Source of the DNA: Stratiolaelaps scimitus
Taxonomy: Eukaryota > Arthropoda > Arachnida > Mesostigmata > Laelapidae
Reading direction: 5' to 3'
DNA length: 64,000 bases
NCBI GenBank assembly: GCA_019614645.1
Contig: JABWDB010000004.1
Coordinates: 16,244,001 to 16,308,000, forward strand
A model generated the notes under the pieces. The model had not been told where the DNA came from and did not search any database. It was given only the letters and a program-made list of their open reading frames with translations. The translations under genes and the position numbers were made by a program. Of the stretch, positions 49,528 to 57,929 are shown in pieces. Position 1 is the first letter of the stretch. Every line of letters begins with the position of its first letter.

Positions 49528-49727
49528 CTCATAGTCCCGGAAAAGTTCAGATTCGAGAAGATAACCACTTTACAAGCACCAACGAATTGATTGGCTAATC
49601 GACGACTTCTCTGCTTACCGAGGCCAACCGCTTGTAAAGCGAGCGACCATACCATGCTATATCTGGCTTACATTTATACATACACGATATAACTAAATCG
49701 AAATTGATGGGATCCAGTCGAATGAGC

Positions 49728-49733
<6 letters not shown>

Positions 49734-49758
<25 letters not shown>

Positions 49759-49759
49759 T
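49734..49759. repeat. (TA)n microsatellite
   Basis: About 26 bp of TA dinucleotides. Confidence 0.95.
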
Positions 49760-52368
49760 GTCATTAATAGGATGCGGCAAATTGCAATTCAGTTTAACTC
49801 CGTTAGCCGGCCATTACGTCGGTATCTTCCGATCGATCGCGTGAGTGACCACAAACATCCTGTAGACCCAATAGAAATCATAGCGCTCCTTTCTTATTGG
49901 CAGCGCGATTAAGTGTGCAACGCTAGTTGTGTTGGTCGACGAAAAGCGATCGAACCAACTGAGCGAAACAAGTTTGGGGGCGAAAATGTTCATCACCTAA
50001 TAGGAACAAAATACGATAAATAAATAATCATATGATAGTTATGCATAATTTGACCATAGTAGCTGATTGCAAAGTACCCCGTTGATTTGAAAAGTATCCC
50101 GTTTTAATATGAAACGATTGCAGTATGTCTACGGATTTAAGTATTAGTAAAACTACGCAGCAAATGACGACGCGACAGCTGTCGCCTGTGCCATGTTTAT
50201 CCTCGGTTTTGTGTAACATCCATCTAACAGAAGGCGCCACGAATGCTACCAATCAGACACACAATTTCTTGCTTGACCTCCTGCTCATGTGGATTACAAC
50301 AAAACACCTCGCGCCACCTCGACAGAAACTAGGTGGCTCCCCTAGTGGCTGTTCTCCATCGTCGAATACTGCTCTACTAATGTGGCGCAGTCCCCAACGC
50401 CGCCGTACCCCCTTGCACCACTGGGCTGGCTACAGGTAAGGCCAGGAGGGGAGACGGAGGTTTGGGGGTTTTGGGGTCCCGAGCTCGGGTAAGACCGAGC
50501 TTAGCGGAGCTCAGCGCAGCGAGAGAGAGAGAGAGACGGAGGTGCAGTCCTAATTGTCAGCGTCAATTAGCTTGATTTATGATCTCCTCGCTGGCCGTCG
50601 TGGTTGGCGGGTTGCCCCCTGGGAGAAGCGAGCAGAGCCACGTGGAGGGCACACTTGGCACATCCTTCCCCTCCGACTGTTCTGGACCGTTTGTGTACCG
50701 CCTAAGCATATGGGCACCGAGCATTTTCGCCGGTGGCGGCGACGACGCTGCCGGTTACTGCGTGGGCTTCTAACATTCGCTCTCCCGCGCCAGCGCATGA
50801 TGGAGGCCCCCAGAGGATAGACGGGATAGACGAATGAGCCCCGAGGGAAAGAGAGAGAGAGAGCGTAACTTCCCAAGTTCCGCCTTTGTGACCTCTCGTC
50901 AACTCCCCCGAGGGAAACCCTATTACAGTTACTATTAGTAACAACAACGACAGCAACAGCAAGAACAGGGATAGCAATAACAACAATCGCATAACAAGAT
51001 TAAGACAGACATGTGTGGAGTGGACATGCTGCTGTTTTGTCGATAACAACAGAACAGTGTTCTTAAGTCGAAGGACACCCACGTATGCATCAGCATCTAT
51101 TATAGCAGATGGTATTGGACTGTTTTAGGGCCGCTCGGAAATTTCGAGTATCCTTCAGTAATATCTGACATGGCGTTACCCAGAATCACGGAACACCATC
51201 AGCTGTGACCGGGAATGAGACAGGTGCTCATAGGTTATGATTATGCTCAGTTGGACACGAGGTGTACACTATAAGATAACCAGCAAGGCTGTACCTTTCA
51301 GAGGTGTCGGGCACTGCCGTTTTTTGTAGAGCATTGCTTTTATGAAGAATGTACCTATGCAAGCAGCGGCGACGAGGTCTAACGCATAAAAACTCCATTT
51401 CTCCAGACGGCAACAGCTCTTCGAGCAATACGCGTGGGCTCAAATCGTTTGGTTATCTGGTAGAATCCTACCCAGCGTTCTGTACTCCTACAGAGTTCGC
51501 GTCCTTTGCTCCACGCCGCAATGGTTCCGTAGGCCATACATATTTACCTTTCAATTGGTACAGGGCACGCCGATATGCTTAATGAAACCGGCTGGGTGGA
51601 TGACTAACGCTCAATTGCCACTGGATCATACTGCACGTAGCATATAATGCAATGTGTGTAAATACATTTGTAGTAACAGCGGAAACATCAGGGTGGCATT
51701 CGGAGTCATGTCAAAACCCGACCCGGCTGCTGGGTGGCGGCTAGAATGGTTTGACCAAACCACCCACCAATGAGGCGATGTGTACCAAGATGTCAGGAGA
51801 CAAGCAGACCTCATTAACGCGATATCCACCCCCATCCCGTTCCTTCGTGTTCGCTCAGGATAAGCATTTTACACTTATGGAGACCATCCTGTTCGACTGA
51901 CGGTAGAGTCGCAACACTTGGTAAGGACAACCACTGTCAGTGACACTAATGACATCATGACTTGTGCACTGCTATCCCGTAGATATTTTAGTATAATAGC
52001 TCCTGAGCCACCTATATCAAACGAATGCAAACTCTCCTATTGTGTAAGATGCGGTGCTCTGTCGGGCGGAGAGAAAAAAACTGAGATTGGACCGTTTGTG
52101 GTACAACTTTAGAATCCACCACCTGCATTAGGGCCAAGCAGCCAACTTTTTGAATCGATATTCTATTTCATTGGCGATAGCAAAGCCGCTACACCCCCTC
52201 CACCCTTTTCTATCACATCTGATTTTTTCGTTTCTTCTTGGAACTGAAACCGTAAGTACTCGAGCTACAGGTAGGTTAGTAACGGCTGGCCCTTAACTTC
52301 TCCCTTCACCTGTCTCTGTCCACCGAACACGAACGATTTCGCAACGGCACACTCAGTTCCATGGGCCA
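49760..52368. other. Non-coding stretch
   Basis: No supported exon. A 77-codon ATG ORF at 51349-51582 and an antisense ORF at 51228-51443 overlap. Neither has recognised content. Confidence 0.5.
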
Positions 52369-53127
52369 TTGCTGCCATTCGGTCAGGCCCAGGTCATTTA
52401 TCGTCGTCTTCTACGTTACACAGACACCCAGACACGTCACGTAAAAGCGGCGCCGAGCAGCAGCAGATGGACAAGAAGAGTAAGGCACAATAGATACACC
52501 CGTTGCAGGCTTTTGTGCCCGATCGCTTCCTACCGCCTGAGCAAGCCAGGGCCGGATGACTCGAGATCTTTATGGGGAGGCGATGAAGGCCGCTTAAAGT
52601 TAAAAGGCAGCCAAAATCACGCAGGGAAAAAGGCGAGACCAAAAGCAATTCGACCTGGCTGGCAGTTTTCCGAACAGAAAAAGTCAAAGGTGAAGGAAAA
52701 CGTAAATAACGTACAAGGAAGGCAGCACCGATGGAGGGAACATCTGCACGTGAAGGAACAAACTGTAACGAAACTGACTGTGCCGCGTACCCTCTCCTGC
52801 TCTCCAGATACCACGAAACAAGTCGATAGAGTTAACCATATGCTTGTGGACTCCGTCTACCTCATTCGTCGTCGTGGTGCGTGCTTGCGATGCATGTGTG
52901 TCTCTAGATTTGCGTGTGTGACAGGCTCTAGTAATCGTGGAACAGGCAGGAACAGGCAGCACGCCCTTCACGGGGGAGTGAAGCCAAAGCACGACAAAGA
53001 TACATCCGACACAAGGAGACATCGGCAGAGAACGGCAAGCCACGACAGGGGAGTCGAACGATGGGAGGTTTTTGCGCTCTATGCTTTGCTCGGACCGATC
53101 AATGTGGTCGGCCATATACGCAGATGA
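52369..53127 (+). CDS. Longest open frame in the window, 252 codons, no early ATG
   Basis: A frame this long is unexpected in random DNA of this size by a rough stop-frequency estimate, so it deserves mention. It starts from TTG, and the first in-frame ATG comes only about two thirds in (HMLVDSVYLIRRRG). The product is strongly basic (many Arg, Lys, His) with KKARPKAIRPGWQFSEQKKS and no membrane segment or recognised domain. It could be part of a large exon, a long non-coding RNA, or a chance opening. A 203-codon ATG ORF lies opposite at 52684-53295. Confidence 0.25.
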   Translation: MLPFGQAQVIYRRLLRYTDTQTRHVKAAPSSSRWTRRVRHNRYTRCRLLCPIASYRLSKPGPDDSRSLWGGDEGRLKLKGSQNHAGKKARPKAIRPGWQFSEQKKSKVKENVNNVQGRQHRWREHLHVKEQTVTKLTVPRTLSCSPDTTKQVDRVNHMLVDSVYLIRRRGACLRCMCVSRFACVTGSSNRGTGRNRQHALHGGVKPKHDKDTSDTRRHRQRTASHDRGVERWEVFALYALLGPINVVGHIRR

Positions 53128-53295
53128 AATGAACGCCCATGAAAAGGAGTGCGTCTCCCTCCTGAACCGCTGCTCATTAGTCGTGAATGAGGAATGATGA
53201 AAGAAAGAAATATATACATAAATATATAAAAAAATAATCTCGACGGTGAATGTGATTATGCGGAGGTGGAACGTAGAGTAGGACTTTGAAATCAT
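52684..53295 (-). CDS. Overlapping antisense ORF, 203 aa from ATG
   Basis: An ATG at 53295 opens 203 codons. The start is hydrophobic (IITFTVEIIFLYIYVYISFF), which might be a signal anchor but comes from an AT-rich tract. The rest is Ser/Thr/His-rich with scattered Cys and no recognised domain. It shares codon boundaries with the plus ORF (codon position 1 opposite position 3), the arrangement in which shadow frames commonly stay open. Only one of the two, if either, is likely translated. Confidence 0.2.
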   Translation of the reverse strand: MISKSYSTFHLRIITFTVEIIFLYIYVYISFFHHSSFTTNEQRFRRETHSFSWAFISSAYMADHIDRSEQSIERKNLPSFDSPVVACRSLPMSPCVGCIFVVLWLHSPVKGVLPVPACSTITRACHTRKSRDTHASQARTTTTNEVDGVHKHMVNSIDLFRGIWRAGEGTRHSQFRYSLFLHVQMFPPSVLPSLYVIYVFLHL

Positions 53296-53707
53296 CGAGT
53301 TAATTTATTTATTTATATTTTAGAAAAATACAGGGTCATACAAGGGGCATTCCCCTCGGCGCCTTCCCTGCCTTGGTGACTAAGGTATATACAATAAATA
53401 ATAATTGCACTTAATTATAACAGTCTCAGGTTGTAGTGCTTGGCTCCACCTTTAAATTCCGCCAAATTGGGGTTCGAAATGCAGGAGCCCTTTTTATGGA
53501 TAGCATAAATGCAATTATTCATTTGCACAGTGATTGTTTTGAGGATGTTACACGTTTTCCATTTTTGGGTGATTCCGAAAAGAAATATATATATATATTT
53601 TTTAACACATATTATTTTAGGTAAATTCAAAGGATATTGATCGCGGATAGTTCAATGCCTATAGATCTAAACTTACTGGAATGGCAAACAAAAACATTTC
53701 TAAAAAT

Positions 53708-53761
53708 CTGCTGTATTTAGTGCCTGGTGGCAAAATAACCGCCAGACACTAAATACAGCAG
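53708..53761. ncRNA. Strong 54 bp hairpin, pre-miRNA-like size
   Basis: The arms CTGCTGTATTTAGTG and CACTAAATACAGCAG pair perfectly over 15 bp. After one C/A mismatch, CTGG pairs with CCAG and a further U-G and two G-C pairs close a loop of about 8 nt. About 22 paired positions with one mismatch fits a short microRNA precursor, but also a tiny palindromic transposon footprint. Strand is unknown because both are nearly equivalent. Expression is not shown. Confidence 0.3.
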
Positions 53762-54857
53762 GGTCACCCAGGAAAAAGCTAATCATAAAGGCCCCATTAA
53801 CATATGGATGGAATATCGAAGAACTTTGTAGTTGAAATCTACGAAACCATGAAAAACATATCGATTTTTAGACCTTACACAAACGAACTCAGATTGTGAC
53901 CTATGATGCTTCACATCACTGGTACGTCATGTTTATTTACTGCTCTCGGAAGTTGCTCTCGCATGCGGAACTACTTCTTTATTTGTTGTTTTTGCACCGG
54001 TTCTATTTTTCTTTTAACGCGGCACCAGCTATTTTCACAAGTAACAGCGTCGGATGAGCCAGCAATACTGAGCTAAGACAACGGAAAAATCTTAGCACTG
54101 GGCTGGATTTCCTGGTCTTATTTTTCTTTTCAGGAAGAATAAATAGATAAAACAAAAAAACGACTCAGATTTTTGCATGGGCACTCCTCCGCTGTGCGTT
54201 GCTGAATGGCTGACGCCGTCTACGAGTAGGCCTAACTATGAACGCTTGTCATAGATTTGGCAAGACACTCATTTGCTGCAACAGCATGTAGTGTGTCCAT
54301 TAAAAACACCGATGGTAAAACGCTATCTATAATATCTATCTCATTGGAAGAGCAAGGAAAACCATCGCAGTAGGCCCGACCCATAGTGTACGGCAGTTTC
54401 GTGCCGACGGCAGAAGCGACCAGTGAGCGAACGTTCGCATGCGTCTATAGTGAGGGTATCTATTTGAAAAGTGCTGTTAATGACGCCGATCAACCAAATC
54501 GTCCATATGTTCATATCGTTTTCGGTAATTAAGCATAAGCCACTGAAACACGCCGGAATGAGCCGTGTGGATGTTTTTTTTCTTCTTATTTTGCGAATCA
54601 AGACACGTCAAGTACTGACAACGGTTGAGTACGCATGGTCTAGCGTTAGACAACGATGAGAACAACATTATGTGAATAGTGATACATATCTGAATGTTCT
54701 GCATCTTTATCTGGCGTTTATCTGGCGCAACGCTTGATTCAGCCGAAATCATTGACGAATTCTTATCGGCGCACCGGGGTTATAGACGCCCGCCATATTC
54801 GTCACTATAGATCCTGTATGCCCTGTGCTTGTTACATAGAACAGCCGTTGTCTGCAG

Positions 54858-54912
54858 CTAGGTCTCTGGCTGTAAAAAGCCGGAGAGTGCAGGTTCGAGT
54901 CCCCTGACCTGG
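54858..54912 (+). ncRNA. tRNA-like element lacking a D arm
   Basis: The B-box sequence GGTTCGAGTCC (54892-54902) matches the internal promoter consensus of tRNA genes. CTAGGTC (54858-54864) can pair with GACCTGG (54906-54912) as a 7 bp acceptor stem. Between them, TCTCTGGCT and AGCCGGAGA (54863-54871 and 54878-54886) form a 9 bp stem that shares two bases with the acceptor stem. A T arm is poor (about 4 bp with a 9 nt loop) and there is no D arm or clear A box. It is more likely a degenerate tRNA or tRNA-derived SINE than a working tRNA. Confidence 0.25.
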
Positions 54913-55138
54913 TGAGCATCTATAAGAGAACTTGAGCATTGCGAAACTGCTGTTACTTTAATAAACCAAGAAAACCTTTACCATATTTAAGCTATAAACA
55001 CCATCGAATCTACGCCTACAATATCGCATTCATTGGATATAATTAAATATTGATGATCTTCGTTTCAATAATCTACGTCGTTCGACCGCTCGTTCTTCAC
55101 TCGGTTGGCTCTTCTATTTTCTCACTTTCTCCCTGCAG

Positions 55139-55225
55139 AAGATCGCGCTTCGCCACCACTAACTTCTGCCGTCTGCCCTCTTTCCATTTTTATTGCGACG
55201 AAGTGAACGGTCGTCTACAACACCC
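55139..55225 (+). CDS. Candidate 87 bp exon with an excellent acceptor
   Basis: The acceptor (TTCTCACTTTCTCCCTGCAG) is near ideal and the donor is CACCC|GTAAGC. The block is phase 2 at both ends and only one frame is open. It reads RSRFATTNFCRLPSFHFYCD then EVNGRLQH, with two Cys nine residues apart. The phase it leaves fits the block at 57053-57125 (CC+A gives Pro). The upstream exon is not found. No family is recognised. Confidence 0.36.
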
Positions 55226-55630
55226 GTAAGCCACAGTTGCAGCAGGTGGCGTTGTTTGCCACTGTTGCACTATTTGCAAGTAAGGCTTCTTCGTTGAATG
55301 TGTCTGAATGGGCGTTGTGTGTGTGTGTGTTTGTGTGTAAGTGGGTCGGTGTGAACCATGGACGGCGCTGTTTCGGCGTGGAGTACATTGAGGTGGCGGC
55401 TATAGCTAGATTGGCTAGGAAGTCCGACATGGGTCAGAAAAGTAGTCGAAGTCGACGCAGGAGAGATCCAATGAAAGCGCGCGTGTCGTGTGTCTGTGTC
55501 TCGCCGCCTGTGGACGTCAGCAGGGCTTTTGCTCGAAGCGCCGGCGGCGGCGGCGAACGCCGCTCGTCCTATGACTCTATTTCTCTATATCTCGTCTGTG
55601 GCCAGCCCGCCACTGGGTAAGAATAGTAGA

Positions 55631-56020
55631 ATGGAAGATGGTCGAGACGATCCGCTCGCTATTCGTCGGCTGGCGAAAGCCAGCGACTGGCGCCGAACGG
55701 CAGGGGAAGCCGTGACGGCATCGTATTACGGGATGTCCCACTTATGTCAAAGACACAACGGCAACAATACTAATAATAATAATAACGAAGATAATAACGG
55801 TGCTATAACAACGGCAAGTGGCGTCCAACTGGTCATATTCATACACAGACACAAGCTCACAAACACGGCTATGCACGGCATGGCACGAACATGCCGACAA
55901 CCTGCTGGCAGAGCAGAAAGGCTGATGACAAAGGCGCTCATCTCGTCGACAGCTTCGGGTTCGGCTTGTTCTTCCCCGCGCGTGCGAGCGGCCCAGAGTG
56001 AACTGAAGTCTGGAAAATGA
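55631..56020 (+). CDS. Candidate ORF with poly-Asn run
   Basis: An ATG at 55631 opens 130 codons to TGA. It starts MEDGRDDPLAIRRLAKASDW, contains an Asn-rich run from AAT/AAC repeats (NNTNNNNNEDNN), then basic Ser/Ala-rich sequence ending RAAQSELKSGK. The frame is open upstream too, from 55490. A strong acceptor (CTCGTCTGTGGCCAG) precedes it by about 20 bp. Two antisense ORFs of 153 and 161 codons cover the same DNA and show a Leu run opposite the Asn repeat. No family is recognised. Confidence 0.22.
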   Translation: MEDGRDDPLAIRRLAKASDWRRTAGEAVTASYYGMSHLCQRHNGNNTNNNNNEDNNGAITTASGVQLVIFIHRHKLTNTAMHGMARTCRQPAGRAERLMTKALISSTASGSACSSPRVRAAQSELKSGK

Positions 56021-56779
56021 GCCACTGATGAATAACTGCGCGTTGGGTCGGAGAGCAACGGGAAGCGATTGCCGGTCGTCGTCGGGGTTCTGAAGACGCC
56101 GAAGTCGAGTTGTTGCTGTAGCTGGCACATGACAGCGGACATGTGCCATGTGGGTGTAATGTGGCGAGCACTGCCGAATGTATAATACCCGCCGCATACG
56201 CAAATATTAGTTGCAAATTTGAACACAGGCAATTGCTCAATGACGCAGGTGCATGCACACAGGGGGAGATAGCCAGAGAAAGCCTTGTCTTAAATTTATT
56301 ATTACTTCGAGTCGAATAATATAATGATATATAAAGTGAACGCCTACTGGATTGGTCCTGTAGTTTTCTCTATGCAATATTTTGTCTACATTTGGACATC
56401 TGTTAGGGAACTGTCTCCATAATTTGCTGGCTCAATGAGAACTGCTCATAAAGAGCGATGATTGTAGCGGAGAGCTTTCAAGGATAAAGAAATTTCGACT
56501 CAATATTAGTTATTGTTGTTGTTGCTGCTGCTTCTGTTGCAGCCTGTGATGCAGCAAAAAGGGCTATACCGTAGAGAACTTGAACATAGTAAAGATTGCA
56601 GCTCCTTTGAAATAAACCAACAAAGCAAAACATTTACCATAATAAAGATTTCTGCTGACTAACAATAACTGGAAGAAATACTGCTATTAGAAAGGCAGCA
56701 ATAATATCATAAAAGTTTCACCGACACCTCGAAGTTGAAGCTGAATTGAATATCGCGACTGATGTGACTCGCTGAAATT

Positions 56780-56917
56780 GACACACGAGCCTGTAGACGA
56801 GCTCTAACTCGACGGGTGAGTCTCATAGTTGCGGCACCCTCGGGCTGCTCGAGGGTATCTATGATAACTCCGTTGTATCGTTGAGATAACGGAGCGCCAA
56901 CGACTCAGGCTCGTGTC
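56780..56917. ncRNA. Nested imperfect inverted repeat, about 138 bp
   Basis: Three stems are nested in order: GACAC(AC)GAGCCTG (56780-56793) with CAGGCTCGTGTC (56906-56917); GAGTCTCATAG (56818-56828) with CTATGATAACTC (56859-56870, imperfect); and ACCCTCG with CGAGGGT around a 7 nt loop (56836-56856). They would fold into one long hairpin. It could be a structured RNA or an old palindromic transposon. Expression and copy number are unknown. Confidence 0.3.
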
Positions 56918-57052
56918 ACTTTATCATTGTTGCTCATAGCAATGTACTGTTTTTGTCATGCTATCGCCCATCTCGGCCCCCGGTGCTTATTTTCCTTTGG
57001 CGCCTCTATTGTGCCCACTGTGCCTTTCATACACAATCGATTCACTGAGTAG

Positions 57053-57125
57053 AATAGATAACTCGACACATCTACCTACGGCCACGAGTCATCTCGAACG
57101 TCCGATCGCTAGCTATCTTTCGAAG
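57053..57125 (+). CDS. Candidate 73 bp exon, follows 55139-55225 in phase
   Basis: It is preceded by a pyrimidine-rich tract ending CACTGAGTAG and ends at a good donor (TCGAAG|GTAGGT). The only open frame enters phase 2 and leaves phase 0, reading IDNSTHLPTATSHLERPIAS then YLSK. Joined to 55139-55225 across a 1.8 kb intron, the frame is kept. That agreement has a one-in-three chance of being accidental. Confidence 0.25.
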
Positions 57126-57595
57126 GTAGGTGCGTGTAGTCAAAGAACAACGGTGTAATCGAGCATGCTCACTGTGACTTTCGTGTTACGAGGCTCCATT
57201 ATCATAGAGTATATCTATCTTTATCATTGAGTTGGCAAAAATACAATTATGGAGTATTCGTTCTCTTTGGCAAAACGTTACAGATCGGCGGAGATAATTC
57301 GTTTCACAAAACTCGGTCATTCAACGAGGCCTACCTGACTGTTTCGCGATCCCATTCTTTCTCATAGCATGAAGAACCTCCACATGTCACAGCCGGATAT
57401 CGCAAAGTCCACAGCATAAATGACGTATATTTTTATCCACGAAAATGGTGACCACTTTTTCAATTTATTTTCCATTTCGTTTAACGATCTGATACGGTCC
57501 ATCGTACATAGGGAGTCGATCAGCTTCTGATTATTTTTCGCCTTTCATGCCCAGAGTTTCGTCTTGGTTCCTGTCTCACTCTGTGATTTTTGCAG

Positions 57596-57702
57596 ATACA
57601 TATAATGAACAAGAAAAGCTGTTCCCATTTAGCACGCCGCCGATTACGTTACATGATTTGAACGTTGACAACCTGGCGGATCGATCCACCCGTCCAAGAT
57701 AA
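57596..57702 (+). CDS. Candidate terminal exon
   Basis: A very good acceptor (CTCACTCTGTGATTTTTGCAG) leads into two bases and then 34 codons to TAA. It reads TYNEQEKLFPFSTPPITLHD then LNVDNLADRSTRPR, a natural-looking protein end. It needs an upstream exon leaving phase 1, so it does not follow 57053-57125, which leaves phase 0. In phase 0 a shorter frame (about 21 codons) is also open. No polyadenylation signal is seen close by. Confidence 0.28.
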
Positions 57703-57752
57703 GGGCGGAGAAGAGTCACTCGTTCAAGCTGCTGGCTCACACACTCACTCAC

Positions 57753-57929
57753 CTGAATTTCTTCGCTTCTCCCCCCTACGTTAGCAACGAAGTGTATACG
57801 GCACTCACTGGCAGTAGCAAAGTAGCATCGATGGTGGTAGTACCTTCGTAAAAGAGTTGGCTGTTGGCGAATGAGTTCAGTCAGTCGAGTGCGGGCAGTG
57901 TCTTCCGCCGACACTCCCGCCCCGACGAT
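57753..57929 (-). CDS. Candidate 177 bp exon, unrecognised
   Basis: On minus a perfect donor (AAATTCAG|GTGAGT) ends a block of exactly 59 codons, phase 0 at both ends. It reads IVGAGVSAEDTARTRLTELI, RQQPTLLRRYYHHRCYFATA, then ECRIHFVANVGGRSEEIQ. The acceptor (GCAGGTATTGTAG) has a weak pyrimidine tract but a possible branch site (TACTAAG) upstream. The mixed charged and hydrophobic composition looks like a folded domain, but I cannot name it. It lies only 50 bp from the plus-strand candidate at 57596-57702, so one may be false. Confidence 0.3.

Larger units (their letters stand above)
53296..55138. other. Non-coding stretch with structured elements
   Basis: It holds the 54 bp hairpin at 53708-53761 and the tRNA-like element at 54858-54912. 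AATAAA at 53393-53398 could be a polyadenylation signal for a plus-strand transcript ending near 53.4 kb. A minus ORF at 54341-54601 has no recognised content. Confidence 0.5.
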
